Shown one piece after another: positions 16,308-26,045 of a stretch of 64,000 nt of DNA; position 1 is the stretch's first letter, and each line of letters starts with the position of its first letter. The DNA comes from Lewinellaceae bacterium (GTDB lineage Bacteria; Bacteroidota; Bacteroidia; Chitinophagales; Saprospiraceae). The stretch is taken from the NCBI GenBank assembly GCA_020636155.1, contig JACJYM010000011.1, positions 26,656-90,655 of the forward strand, in the 5' to 3' direction. The translations under genes were made by a program, and so were the position numbers. Below the pieces are notes generated by a model. The model did no database searches. It was not told the DNA's origin and saw nothing but the letters and a program-made list of their open reading frames with translations.

Positions 16308-18884
16308 ATGAAAAACTTTAGTCTCGTATATTTCATACTTAGTTTGCTGACTATTTGTACTATACAGTCTTGTCATGATGACTTCGAAAATGAAGTTTCC
16401 ACCAAAAAATCAACGACAAGCCCTAATATTTTTAATGAAAAAGACGGTAGCTTAGTCGTCTATATTTATGACGAAAACCTACAGCCGATTGCTGATGCAT
16501 TGGTGACAGTTTACAATACGACTGGATTTACGGATGCCAATGGTGTGAAAATTTTTAAAGATGTTAAACTGGACGAACAAGGTAGTTTTGTAAAAGTAGA
16601 AAAACAAGGATATATCATTGGTTCGGATATGGTCTATGCCACAGGAGGGTCTCAATCTTCTCGAGTTATGCTCCTTAAAAAGAATATTTCAGGTTCATTT
16701 CAGGCAACTCAGGGAGGAGTGGTGACTCTAGAGGGGGGCGGTCAGGTATCGTTTAGCCCTAATTCAATAGTAACTGCTGATGGGCAAAGTTATCAAGGCT
16801 TAGTACAAGTGACTGCAAAACACCTTTCACCAGACGATCAGAACCTAGGCGATAAAATGCCGGGAGCATTATTCGGACTGGATGAAGAAGGGAAGAATGC
16901 GGTGCTCGGTACTGCTGGAATGGTTGCCGTTGAGCTATTTGATGAATCAGGTAACAAATTGAATATTGCAAATGGTAAAAAATCAGAAGTCCTGTTTCCG
17001 ATTGCAAATAGCCAAGCATCAGAACTTCCACAAAGCATTGCCCTTTGGTCATTTGACTTTGAAAAGGCAATGTGGATTCAAGAAGGGGAAGCTATAAAGG
17101 ATGGAAATAATTATGTGGCAGAAGTATCTCATTTTAGTTTTTGGAATTGTGATGCACCATTTCCATTAGTACATTTTTGCACCAAAGTATTATGTCAAAA
17201 TGGAATGCCGGCTACTGGAGTTTTTGTAACCATAGAAGCGATACCTTTTGGGGTAGGTACCGGATATCCTGATAATAATGGTGTTGTATGTGGTAAAATA
17301 CCAAAAGCAAAGCCATTGGTTATTAATGTGAAATCTTATTTATGCCCGGGTACGCTATATACAGCGCAAATTGGTCCTTTTGATAATGATGTGATTCTAG
17401 ATGACATAATAATAGACTTGGAGAAATTCAATGTTGCGGGAACGGTAAAATGTAACACAGATGCCGTAACCGATGCCTATCTTATTGTAAAGCTTGATGA
17501 TAAAACCGAAATTATTGACGTCGAAGATGATGGGACATTTTCTTTTACCTATGTTGAAAATGATTGTAATCTAGGTCAATCTCTTAATATTCGAGCCATT
17601 AACTCACTTACAGGTGAAGCCAGCGAGATATCTAGTTTTGTCATTGATGGTAATGATATCAACGTAGATTTGAATATTTGTTATGAATGCGATATGAGTT
17701 TGGAAATTATTTCGGTGAATTCTGACCCATGTAATACATCTAATACCTATGAAGTGCAAGTAATGGGAGGACAAGAGCCATATACTTATCAATGGGATAA
17801 TGGACAAACTGATGCAATTGCGATTTTGGAGGCTGGTACAAATTGTGTGACGGTTACAGATCAGTCAGATCCCGCTTGTATGGCAATAAAATGCATCCAA
17901 GTCGAAGATCCAGTAATTTTTGAACTTAATGCTATCAGTAATCCTGATATCTGTAATGGATCAACGGGTTCGATTTGTTTTTCAAATAGTTGGATTTTTG
18001 ACATAAAACATTGGTATTTGAATGGAGTTGAATTGCCATTAACTGATGGATGTCTTGTAAATTTGTCTGCTGGCACATACCTCGTAGAAGCCGAGTTTGA
18101 GGATGGTTGTACCGTATATACATCAGTTCTTGTAGAATCAATAAGTGATTTACCAGTATTTATCGATAATAGTACCACATGTGACAAGCTTGATCTTGGT
18201 GGAGGTGTCGATGGATCTGGAAATTATGAGTACAACTGGACACTACCTGATGGGAGTATGATATCAAATTCTCCAACACTTACTATTGGAGTACCTTTTG
18301 ATATAGGTATATATTGCCTAGAAGCCATAGATTTATCATCAGGTTGTTCTGGTATAGAATGTATAACTATTGATAATCCAGGATTTTTTGATTTAGCAGT
18401 TAATGGTGGATTCTGTGACAACTATGGGTTTGAATTTACAGTAATTAATGATGGAGGTACAGGTTTTGAATTGTTTATTTTTCAAAATAACGTGCAGATA
18501 CAATCATATTCTGGAGGAGAGTTCTTCACATTCTATTGGGATTTTATAAAACTGGGTAATACTTTTAGTTACAATCTAGTTGGTGAATTCTGTCAAAAAT
18601 ATGACACAGTGATATTACCAAACTTTGAAGGCAACTTAGTCAATGGTTTCACTCCAGCGTCCTCAGATACTGCCGCTGACGGGAGCATTGACGCTTCATT
18701 TGATCCGGGTGACACATGCAATAATTGCACACCAGATCAAATAGTCATATTGCAATGGGACGAAAACTCGGGAATGTACACAGATGTCACTTCCGATAAT
18801 GGTAATTATACTACCGGAACATATTATGTAGTCATCGTTAACGACAAAGGATGCCCATTAGGATCGGAGAAAGTTGAGTTATAA
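16308..18884 (+). CDS. Large surface lipoprotein with carboxypeptidase-regulatory-like and Ig-like domains
   Basis: An 858-residue protein. The signal peptide ends in lipobox IQSC, so Cys22 is probably lipidated. Residues about 45-120 form a carboxypeptidase regulatory-like beta-sandwich (SLVVYIYDENLQPIADALV ... GFTDANGVKIF). Next comes a domain with GGGQVSFSPNSIV and later 'EVSHFSFWNCDAPFP', common in Bacteroidota surface lipoproteins. The C-terminal half has repeated Cys-containing SprB/Ig-like units ('YTYQWDNGQT', 'YEYNWTLPDGS', 'GTYYVVIVNDKGC'). There is no T9SS tail. The gene is 29 bp upstream of an ECF sigma gene and a membrane protein gene, suggesting a three-gene transcript. Function is unknown; a sensor or surface adhesin would fit but is not shown. 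Confidence 0.7.
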   Translation: MKNFSLVYFILSLLTICTIQSCHDDFENEVSTKKSTTSPNIFNEKDGSLVVYIYDENLQPIADALVTVYNTTGFTDANGVKIFKDVKLDEQGSFVKVEKQGYIIGSDMVYATGGSQSSRVMLLKKNISGSFQATQGGVVTLEGGGQVSFSPNSIVTADGQSYQGLVQVTAKHLSPDDQNLGDKMPGALFGLDEEGKNAVLGTAGMVAVELFDESGNKLNIANGKKSEVLFPIANSQASELPQSIALWSFDFEKAMWIQEGEAIKDGNNYVAEVSHFSFWNCDAPFPLVHFCTKVLCQNGMPATGVFVTIEAIPFGVGTGYPDNNGVVCGKIPKAKPLVINVKSYLCPGTLYTAQIGPFDNDVILDDIIIDLEKFNVAGTVKCNTDAVTDAYLIVKLDDKTEIIDVEDDGTFSFTYVENDCNLGQSLNIRAINSLTGEASEISSFVIDGNDINVDLNICYECDMSLEIISVNSDPCNTSNTYEVQVMGGQEPYTYQWDNGQTDAIAILEAGTNCVTVTDQSDPACMAIKCIQVEDPVIFELNAISNPDICNGSTGSICFSNSWIFDIKHWYLNGVELPLTDGCLVNLSAGTYLVEAEFEDGCTVYTSVLVESISDLPVFIDNSTTCDKLDLGGGVDGSGNYEYNWTLPDGSMISNSPTLTIGVPFDIGIYCLEAIDLSSGCSGIECITIDNPGFFDLAVNGGFCDNYGFEFTVINDGGTGFELFIFQNNVQIQSYSGGEFFTFYWDFIKLGNTFSYNLVGEFCQKYDTVILPNFEGNLVNGFTPASSDTAADGSIDASFDPGDTCNNCTPDQIVILQWDENSGMYTDVTSDNGNYTTGTYYVVIVNDKGCPLGSEKVEL

Positions 18885-18913
18885 TAGAATGAATAATTGT
18901 TGATTTATTAAAA

Positions 18914-19498
18914 GTGATAAAAATTGCCTTGAAAGAGCAAGAACTCATACAAAAATGCATACAAAATAAAGCTACAGCTCAACGGGAGTTGGTTAAAAAA
19001 TATGCTCCCGTTTTGCTGGCTTTATGCAAAAGATATTGTGTCGATGAGCATCAAGCAAAGGATTGTTTGCAAGAGGGATTTATTAGAATATTCAAAAACA
19101 TTAGTAATTTTAAAGGAGTGGGAAGCTTTGAGGGATGGATGAAGAAAATCTGTGTGAATTGCTGTTTGACACAAAGAAAAAAAATAAGATTTACAGAATC
19201 TATCGAAGGAACAGTGGCTGTAAATCTAGAAACTGAAATTCCGGACGTGGTTTCAAGCTTAAATGAAAACGACCTTTTGAACATTATTAAATCATTGCAA
19301 GAACAATCTTATGTCGTATTTATGATGCACAGCATTGAAGGATATTCACATAAGGAAATAGCAGAGACACTTGAAATTTCTGAAGGAACCTCTAGATCAA
19401 TTTTGTCTAGGGCAAGAGTAAAACTCATTGAAAAAGTAAATGAACTATACTTGACAGGATCTAATAGAATATTACAATTCAATATTGAAAACAATTAA
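18914..19498 (+). CDS. ECF-type RNA polymerase sigma factor
   Basis: A 194-residue protein starting at GTG. Residues about 10-95 are sigma region 2 ('LVKKYAPVLLALCKRYCVDEHQAKDCLQEGFIRIFKNI', with the typical D-C-Q-E-F core). Residues about 125-180 are region 4 ('VFMMHSIEGYSHKEIAETLEISEGTSRSILSRARVKL', a helix-turn-helix). It directs transcription of a small regulon from an alternative promoter. The next gene, 11 bp downstream, encodes a protein with a short cytoplasmic N-terminus and a single membrane helix, so it may take the role of an anti-sigma factor. No classical FecR-type anti-sigma gene is present. Confidence 0.88.
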   Translation: MIKIALKEQELIQKCIQNKATAQRELVKKYAPVLLALCKRYCVDEHQAKDCLQEGFIRIFKNISNFKGVGSFEGWMKKICVNCCLTQRKKIRFTESIEGTVAVNLETEIPDVVSSLNENDLLNIIKSLQEQSYVVFMMHSIEGYSHKEIAETLEISEGTSRSILSRARVKLIEKVNELYLTGSNRILQFNIENN

Positions 19499-19509
19499 AA
19501 TATAAGAAC

Positions 19510-20862
19510 ATGAAGTTCTGGGAATTTGAAAATATATTAAAAGAAAAAATGTCGTCTTCCAAAGCTGAAGTAGATACAGATAAGCTTTTGTTGGATCTCG
19601 GCTTAGCTCCTGACAAGAAAAGAAAATATCTATTATTATGGCTATTGGGAATCTCAATATTGGTGATTGGATATATGGCCTGGAAGTCGAATTTTGGAAC
19701 GCAATCCACCGTGCAGAATCAAAATTCATCGACGGTAGATTATTATCAAGAACCTACGACCAAGTTGTCTCAGAGTGAAATAAAAACCGTAGATTCAAGC
19801 GATTCTAAGGACATCAGCAGTGACCAAGAAAATCACACAAAGGATGCATCAACTACAAACATTAGAGCTGAAAAGAATACTTTAGTCTCAAGTCGGGAGT
19901 ACCCAAAAGCAGTTGAGAATAGTAAAAATGAAATTGAAGAAATTCAAGATCAGTTATATGCTGCTATCGAGTTTTCCGTGTCTAATTCAAATGAAAAATC
20001 AGAAATCGAAATATCTACAGAATTGAGAGAATTAGATAAATTAAACTATCTTAATCAGTTAAAAACCAATTTTTTAGAGTCAGAACGGTCAATTAAAAAC
20101 CCTAGAATTTCAGATCAAATCGTTTGTCCAAAATTTAACAATAAAAATCCGTGGTCATTTGACTTGATTCCTGAAGTGGGTTTACAATACTCATTTAAAT
20201 CTTTGACAAATCTAAGCACTTCTGATTCAGAATCATTTTTGAAAAGAAAGGAAAATGAGAAATCTTTGGAAGGTATTCAAGCAGCCTTATATGGAAGGTT
20301 AAATCATGCTAATGGATTATATGTCAAAGCTGGTCTTTCGTATCTTCGAATGGCAGAAAAAATGGAATTCGATACTTTTTATACTAAAATCGATACGACC
20401 ATAGGAATAGTTTCAATCACAGAGTCTCAAGATCATGACACATTGACGATTATCTATGGAGAAATATACGAAGAGTATGAAATATCAAAAAACCTAAGAA
20501 AACATTACTACATTCATCAATATGATTTTCCTATTTCCCTTGGGTATAGCAAGAGATTTGGAGCTAATTACTTTGAGGTTGAGGGTGGAATCAATATAAA
20601 TCTAAGTACCCGATATTCTGGTTATATATATAGTGATAGTGAGACATTTATTCCTGCTGAAGGTGCGGATTTATTTAAGAAAAATGTAGGAATAGGTTAT
20701 TTCCTTTCTGCATATTATCGTCGGCAGATATCCAATCATGGTAGCTTGTATGTGGGTCCAAGATATACAAAACGTTCGGGAAAGTTTAACGATGACAACA
20801 ATGTGATACAACAAAATTACAGTTCGTTAGGAATTCATTTTGGTTATATCCATAGCTTTTAA
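19510..20862 (+). CDS. Membrane protein paired with the sigma factor: single TM helix plus predicted outer-membrane-type barrel
   Basis: A 450-residue protein. The N-terminal 36 residues (LLDLGLAPDKKRKY at the end) are polar and would be cytoplasmic. A helix LLLWLLGISILVIGYMAW follows (about 38-57). Then comes a long S/T/E/N-rich linker to about residue 210. From about 215 to the end there are alternating beta-strands ('FDLIPEVGLQYSF', 'LYVKAGLSYLRM', 'YFEVEGGININLS', 'SLYVGPRYTKRSG', 'SLGIHFGYIHSF') ending in aromatic F, as in outer-membrane beta-barrels. The pairing with an ECF sigma gene suggests a regulator or a target. Assignment of function is uncertain. Confidence 0.6.
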   Translation: MKFWEFENILKEKMSSSKAEVDTDKLLLDLGLAPDKKRKYLLLWLLGISILVIGYMAWKSNFGTQSTVQNQNSSTVDYYQEPTTKLSQSEIKTVDSSDSKDISSDQENHTKDASTTNIRAEKNTLVSSREYPKAVENSKNEIEEIQDQLYAAIEFSVSNSNEKSEIEISTELRELDKLNYLNQLKTNFLESERSIKNPRISDQIVCPKFNNKNPWSFDLIPEVGLQYSFKSLTNLSTSDSESFLKRKENEKSLEGIQAALYGRLNHANGLYVKAGLSYLRMAEKMEFDTFYTKIDTTIGIVSITESQDHDTLTIIYGEIYEEYEISKNLRKHYYIHQYDFPISLGYSKRFGANYFEVEGGININLSTRYSGYIYSDSETFIPAEGADLFKKNVGIGYFLSAYYRRQISNHGSLYVGPRYTKRSGKFNDDNNVIQQNYSSLGIHFGYIHSF

Positions 20863-20904
20863 TATCGAGAATACAATGTAAAAATATCGTATCATTGTGT
20901 CCTT

Positions 20905-22582
20905 ATGTGTGGTGTTTTTGGCATATACTCATTTAGGGATGATGATATAGATCATTCAGATGCAATGAATGCTCTTGCAGCGATAGGGCATAGAGGACGG
21001 GATCATGTAGGGCATTTTCAGGATCAAAGATTTTTTGTTGGACTTAATCGACTTTCAATATATGATTTGTCGCCTCAGGCTCACCAGCCCTTTAGAAGTG
21101 ATGACTATATCATTGCGTTCAATGGAGCCATATTTAATTTTGCAGAGATCCGAGAAGAATTAGAAAAATCAAAGGTTATTTTCAGCACGAATTCTGATAC
21201 AGAAGTACTCCTTAAAGCTTATGAATATTATGGATCAGGATTTGAGAATAAGCTCAATGGGATGTGGGCTTTTTGTTATTTACGAAACGTCGAGCGGAAA
21301 TCTGTATATCAGTAGAGATCGATATGGGATAAAACCTCTTTATTACACATTTTTAAAAGATGGCATTGCCTTTTCTAGTGAAATCAAGTCTTTTTATAAG
21401 TTAAAGAATTGGAACCCTGTTTTTAAATTGGATTCTGAAAAGATGTTCGATCAAGATATCCATGAAATCGAACAGGTTTTTGAAAATATTCATCAAGTCG
21501 AGCCTGGAACTTATAGCGTTTTAGAGAAGAATAAGAAATTGGTTTCTCATCGATATTATCATTGGAATTGGGAGGAATCAATGAATAACAAAATTAGACG
21601 AGAAGAGGCCATTGATAGTTTTTTAACCTTGCTAGAGGATAGTTTTCGATTAAGGTATCGAGCAGATGTGCCTGTTGGACTGGCATTGTCGGGAGGCATG
21701 GATAGTAATGCAATTGCCTCTTTAATGCCGAATGGGACAGATGTATTTTCGGTCGTTTTTGAGGGATATCCAGTAAGTGAGAAATCTTTTATTGAACACA
21801 CCATAAGAAAAAGGAATTTTAACCCTCATTGGGTAGATTATGACCTAGATACATATGTGCAAAACATAGAATCTGTGACTTACCATCAGGAGCTACCTTT
21901 CCAGAATTTTTCTGTCATTGCCCAGCATTTATTGTTTCAAGCAGCGGCCGACTCTGGCATGAAGGTGATGCTATCAGGTCAAGGTGCTGATGAAATACTC
22001 ATGGGGTATGACATGAATTATCGATATTTTGTCTTTCAATTATTAAATGCCAATAAATTGGAAGGGCTTATTGAACTTGGAAAAATTGCGATGAAAAACC
22101 CGTCTGGAATTTTAAAGAAACTGATGCAACATCGAGATACAACCCAAAAACCCATAATGAATAGCCAAATTAATTCCTTAAAAGGGCTCGCTTATTTTAT
22201 GATGAATACGAATCCACTACCTCAGCTATTACGCTTCGAAGACCGCAATTCCATGGCTCATGGGATAGAATCAAGGCAAGTTTTTTTGGATCATAGGCTC
22301 GTGGAGTTTTGTTTTTCATTGCCAGATGAGTACTTGATTTCTAAAGGATTGCGTAAGCCATTGCTTCGTGACAGTATGCAAGGAAAAGTACCAATAGAAA
22401 TCCTAGAGAGGAAAGATAAAATCGCTTTTAATACCCCACAGAAAGAATGGTATAAAGGCAATTCAAATCTTCTTAATACTTTAGCTCATGAAGCTTTGCG
22501 GGATTTAAATATTAATGTAACTTCACCTAATAAGTTGAAGCTCATTTCCCTTTATTTTTGGATGAAGAATTTTAAAAAATAA
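20905..22582 (+). pseudogene. asnB: Asparagine synthase (glutamine-hydrolysing), split by one frameshift
   Basis: The first frame (20905-21315) begins MCGVFGIYSF with the catalytic Cys2 of the class-II glutamine amidotransferase domain. The second frame (real content from about 21275 to 22582) carries the rest of it plus the synthetase domain with the PP-loop SGGMDSNA (near residue 262) and 'SGQGADEILMGY'. They join at the T-run 21270-21274: removing one T restores the continuous family sequence MWAFVIYETSSGNLYISRDRYGIKPLYY. The enzyme makes asparagine or transfers amide nitrogen to a related substrate; the family includes non-standard amidotransferases in surface-polysaccharide clusters. All key residues are kept, so the break may be a sequencing error. 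Confidence 0.85.
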
Positions 22583-22603
22583 TGATAGGGTCAAAATAAT
22601 ACC

Positions 22604-23665
22604 TTACTTTTTCACATCAAAGTAGTCTCGCAATCCTGATCCTAAAAGATTGAAGCTCAGGACTAAGAGCATAATTACTATGGCTGGCACCATTGCTAAG
22701 GAGTACCTCCCGGTCATGGCGTAAGCGTAATGTTCATTCAATATATTTCCCAATGATGGAGCCGGTGGTTTGATGCCAAAACCTAGAAAACTAAGTCCGG
22801 CTTCTACCAAAATAGCGGTTGCGAAATTGGCAGCGGCAATTACCAATATGGGGCCAATAAGATTTGGGAGTATTTGTTTAAAGACAATATTCGGCCATTT
22901 GTAACCCAAGCTTATGGCCGATTGTACATAATTTTCTTCTTTGATTCTCAGGGTTTCTCCACGTACAATTCTGGCGACATCGACCCACATCGTAAGCCCC
23001 ACGGCAAAAAATATGACTCCTAAACCCCTGCCAAACAATAAAACTATAGCAAATACCAACAATAATGTCGGTATGGCCCAAGTTACATTAATGAAGTATT
23101 GCACGAATCCATCAATCCATTTGCCAAAATAACCACCCATAAGTCCAAGTGTAATCCCAATACTAAGTGAAACCAGTACAGCGAGTAACCCTACAAATAT
23201 AGAAACTCTAATGCCCAGTATGACTCTAGAAAATATATCTCTTCCATATTTGTCTGTACCTAGTAAAAACGTATGTTCACCTACTAAATGCTTATTGCTC
23301 AAGTCATCGTATTGCGTAGAAGAGAGAATTTTCTCGCGGCCATTGTGAAGTTGGAGGATTAAGTCACTAGCTTTTTGATTCGCATTTTTGTAAAAGATGT
23401 ATTCACATTGCGATGGAAAACCCGTTACCATACCTTCAAAATAACCAGTATTTACTTTTGACTTATTCGGTATTATAATAAACTTTGAATTGAATCCTGG
23501 GTCTTTTAGAGCAATTTCGGAAAACTGATTGTTAGCATTTGGTGTATTGTCAAATACAAGGAGATATGCGAATATGCTCAACATTAAAAATACAGATATC
23601 ATCAATATCGAGACAGTCAATATTTTGTTTTTCAAAAACTCTGAAAACCCTTCTTTTACATCCAT
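22604..23665 (-). CDS. ABC transporter permease, OppC/DppC type
   Basis: A 353-residue inner-membrane protein. The first helix is 'ILTVSILMISVFLMLSIFAYLLVF' (about 15-38). A long extracytoplasmic segment (to about 140) contains 'VGEHTFLLGTDKYGRDIFSRVILGIRVSI', the OppC/DppC signature (GTDxxGRDxxSR). Then come about five helices with the EAA-like loop 'EAGLSFLGFGIKPPAPSLGNIL', which docks the ATPase. It would form the membrane channel of a peptide- or nickel-type importer, but no OppB, ATPase or binding-protein gene is adjacent. The long N-terminal loop makes it larger than a standard OppC (about 300 residues). The gene is convergent with asnB (21 bp apart). Confidence 0.85.
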   Translation of the reverse strand: MDVKEGFSEFLKNKILTVSILMISVFLMLSIFAYLLVFDNTPNANNQFSEIALKDPGFNSKFIIIPNKSKVNTGYFEGMVTGFPSQCEYIFYKNANQKASDLILQLHNGREKILSSTQYDDLSNKHLVGEHTFLLGTDKYGRDIFSRVILGIRVSIFVGLLAVLVSLSIGITLGLMGGYFGKWIDGFVQYFINVTWAIPTLLLVFAIVLLFGRGLGVIFFAVGLTMWVDVARIVRGETLRIKEENYVQSAISLGYKWPNIVFKQILPNLIGPILVIAAANFATAILVEAGLSFLGFGIKPPAPSLGNILNEHYAYAMTGRYSLAMVPAIVIMLLVLSFNLLGSGLRDYFDVKK

Positions 23666-23724
23666 TTCATCATGTGCTGGGATGTAAATATCTTAATTTT
23701 TTAGTTTAATTTAACCCAATGTAA

Positions 23725-25167
23725 TTAAAATGCAGCATTGCCCGGAAATCTCGGAAAGGGTATCACATCTCTGATATTGGTCATTCCAGTGATAAATTGT
23801 ACCAATCTCTCAAATCCCAGTCCAAATCCGGCATGTGGACAAGTCCCGTATTTACGTGTATCGAGGTACCAGTACATTTCTTCCTCAGGTATATGCATCT
23901 CCTTCATTCTCTCGACGAGGACTTCATACCGCTCCTCACGTTGTGAGCCACCGACTATTTCTCCTATACCCGGAAAAAGGATGTCCATTGCTCTGACTGT
24001 CTTACCATCCTCATTGACCTTCATGTAGAATGCCTTGATATTCTTGGGATAATCAGTGAGGATGACTGGTTTATTGAAGTGTTTTTCGACTAGATATCGT
24101 TCGTGTTCTGATTGCAAATCAGCTCCCCAATCTTCGATGATATATTGAAACTGACCTTTTTTATTCGGTTTGCAATTTTTCAATATATTAATGGCTTCGG
24201 TATAGCTCAATCTCTCGAAATCATTGTCTACACAAAACAATAATTTTTCCTTCAATGGTAGAGGTGACCTTTCATTTTGAGGTTTTGTTTTTTCCTCATC
24301 TGCCAATCTTTGTTCAAGAAAATTTAAATCTTCTTGATAATGATCAAGAATGTACTTCATTACGTACTTAAGCATGTCTTCCGCGAGATCCATGTCGTCA
24401 TTGAGATCCGCAAAAGCAACTTCGGGTTCTATCATCCAAAATTCTGCCAAGTGCCTGCTTGTATTACTGTTTTCAGCTCTGAATGTCGGCCCAAAAGTAT
24501 AGACCTGACCCAATGCAAGCGCAGCGAGTTCAGCTTCCAATTGTCCAGATACTGTAAGATTGGTAGCCTTACCAAAAAAATCTTTTTTAAAATCGACATT
24601 TCCCTGTTCATTTTTAGGGACATTGTCAAGATTTAGGGTGCTTACTTGAAACATCTCTCCAGCACCTTCTGCATCACTTCCGGTAATTATAGGAGAGTGC
24701 AGATATACAAATCCTCGTTCATGGAAAAACTGATGTATAGCAAATGCAACACCATGGCGAATACGAAATACTGCCCCGAATGTATTAGTCCTAAACCTTA
24801 AATGGGCGATTTCTCTCAAAAACTCCAGAGAGTGTTTTTTTGGTTGCAAGGGGTATTTCTCAGGGTCTGCATCACCTAGAATTTCAATACTTTCAGCTTT
24901 TAATTCCACTTTTTGGCCTCTACCTTGAGATTCTATCAATAAACCTGTTGCTGAAATGGCAGCTCCTGTAGTGATACGCTTGAGAAGTGATTCTTCAGTG
25001 TTTTCATAATCTACAACAACTTGAAGATTAGAAAGACAAGATCCATCATTGAGGGCAATGAATTGATTGTTGCGGAATGTCCTTACCCAACCTTTTAAAT
25101 TTACAGTTTGACCTATCAATTGTCCATCAAGCAAGTCAATAATCTTCGTTCTTTTCATAGATATCAA
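23725..25167 (-). CDS. asnS: Asparagine--tRNA ligase
   Basis: A 480-residue class-II aminoacyl-tRNA synthetase; the true start may be the ATG three codons in (MKRTKIIDLL). The N-terminal OB-fold anticodon-binding domain occupies about residues 15-105. The catalytic domain has motif 2 (TFRAENSNTSRHLAEFWMIEPE) and motif 3 (GFGLGFERLVQFITGM), together with GGSQREER. The AsnS-type insertion and length fit asparaginyl rather than aspartyl enzymes. Charging of tRNA-Asn by this enzyme means the cell need not rely on the GatCAB route. It has its own -7 box upstream. Confidence 0.93.
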   Translation of the reverse strand: MISMKRTKIIDLLDGQLIGQTVNLKGWVRTFRNNQFIALNDGSCLSNLQVVVDYENTEESLLKRITTGAAISATGLLIESQGRGQKVELKAESIEILGDADPEKYPLQPKKHSLEFLREIAHLRFRTNTFGAVFRIRHGVAFAIHQFFHERGFVYLHSPIITGSDAEGAGEMFQVSTLNLDNVPKNEQGNVDFKKDFFGKATNLTVSGQLEAELAALALGQVYTFGPTFRAENSNTSRHLAEFWMIEPEVAFADLNDDMDLAEDMLKYVMKYILDHYQEDLNFLEQRLADEEKTKPQNERSPLPLKEKLLFCVDNDFERLSYTEAINILKNCKPNKKGQFQYIIEDWGADLQSEHERYLVEKHFNKPVILTDYPKNIKAFYMKVNEDGKTVRAMDILFPGIGEIVGGSQREERYEVLVERMKEMHIPEEEMYWYLDTRKYGTCPHAGFGLGFERLVQFITGMTNIRDVIPFPRFPGNAAF

Positions 25168-25196
25168 TTATTTTTAAACACTTAAATATCGAACTA

Positions 25197-25204
25197 CAAA
25201 AGTA
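25197..25204 (-). promoter_or_regulatory. Candidate -7 box for asnS
   Basis: The minus strand reads TACTTTTG (TAnnTTTG), 30 bp upstream of the annotated asnS start. No matching -33 TTG was found. Confidence 0.4.
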
Positions 25205-25373
25205 ACAAAATTTTATTTGGAAAGCCGAGGATTTTATACCGAAAATTGAATAATCTATCGTCGATAAGCGCCAAATGACTACTTTATTGTTTATAAAGTA
25301 CTATTCATCTGACTATTTTATGGCTTGAGAAGGAAACTGCGAGCTCAATGAGACTTGTCAACCAACACATCGC

Positions 25374-25733
25374 TTAGGTCAATCGCAAGACATCCGTTGG
25401 GGTGTCAAGCACCAATATGGTTGACCCCGATATTGCTATCGGTGCCTTGATTAAATCTGGATTTTTTTGAAGTATATTTATCCAGTCTTCATCATTAAAT
25501 TCTTTGCCCTTGATATTTTTTTGATAATATGGATGAGCCTTGTTTAATAACAATTTAGGTTCTCTGTCTAGTTTGGACAAGATCATTTTCCAATTGGTAG
25601 ACGTAATGCTGTTTTTACTGTGGTCATAGGCAACGATGTGCTTACTTATTGATTTTGCATAAGCTAATGCTCGACGGTCGCTTGAAGATTCGCTATTGTA
25701 ATAAATGATAATTTCTCTGGAATGTGATCTCAT
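25374..25733 (-). CDS. ArsC-family-like protein lacking the catalytic cysteine
   Basis: A 119-residue protein. The thioredoxin-like ArsC/Spx/YffB fold is suggested by an N-terminal strand REIIIYYNSES and the C-terminal 'WINILQKNPDLIKAPIAISGSTILVLDTPTDVLRL', which matches the ArsC pattern 'NP-LI-RPI'. The family's N-terminal Cys (CxxxR/S) is absent: the segment reads YYNSESSSDRRA. Arsenate reduction is therefore unlikely. Small Cys-less ArsC-like proteins are common in Bacteroidota with unknown role. It is read toward asnS, 200 bp away, and divergently from tatC. Confidence 0.6.
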   Translation of the reverse strand: MRSHSREIIIYYNSESSSDRRALAYAKSISKHIVAYDHSKNSITSTNWKMILSKLDREPKLLLNKAHPYYQKNIKGKEFNDEDWINILQKNPDLIKAPIAISGSTILVLDTPTDVLRLT

Positions 25734-26045
25734 AGTTTTAAACCTTTGCGTACAATATTAATACAAATTTTTGAAATTGTAAATATTTAGTTTTAAAAAA
25801 TATGAAAAAGTAAATATAAGTAATTGTATGGAGATTAATAATAAAGTTAATAATACTGATAATAATAAAAATATACGAATAAAAACAAACTCGAGAGAAA
25901 GAAAAATTTCCCACCACCAATTATTATTTGGTGCTATTTTATTGTTCAGAATGCTTTAAAAAGGGGGTACGCTAAAAGCAATTGAATGATATTCGTTTAA
26001 AATCCTTTAGTTACATTTATATTTGCGTTTCCTAATAAGGTATGA
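25734..26045. other. Divergent intergenic region between ArsC-like gene and tatC
   Basis: About 310 bp of very AT-rich DNA. A short minus-strand frame at 25738-25920 is low-complexity (I/N/F/Y-rich) and not supported as a gene. The region holds the tatC -7 box near its right end and presumably the promoter of the ArsC-like gene, which I cannot identify clearly. Confidence 0.5.
26018..26025 (+). promoter_or_regulatory. Candidate -7 box for tatC
   Basis: TATATTTG (TAnnTTTG) lies 20 bp before the tatC ATG at 26046, which implies a short leader. No TTG at ideal -33 spacing. Confidence 0.45.

Noticed and set aside
20865..20905. Short inverted repeat (acaatg/cattgt) before asnB
   Set aside because: Only six pairs, no T-run and immediately before the start codon; too weak to call a terminator or operator.
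25738..25920. Possible small membrane protein, 60 codons on minus
   Set aside because: Low-complexity AT-rich sequence between two promoters; no conserved motif or ribosome-binding context.
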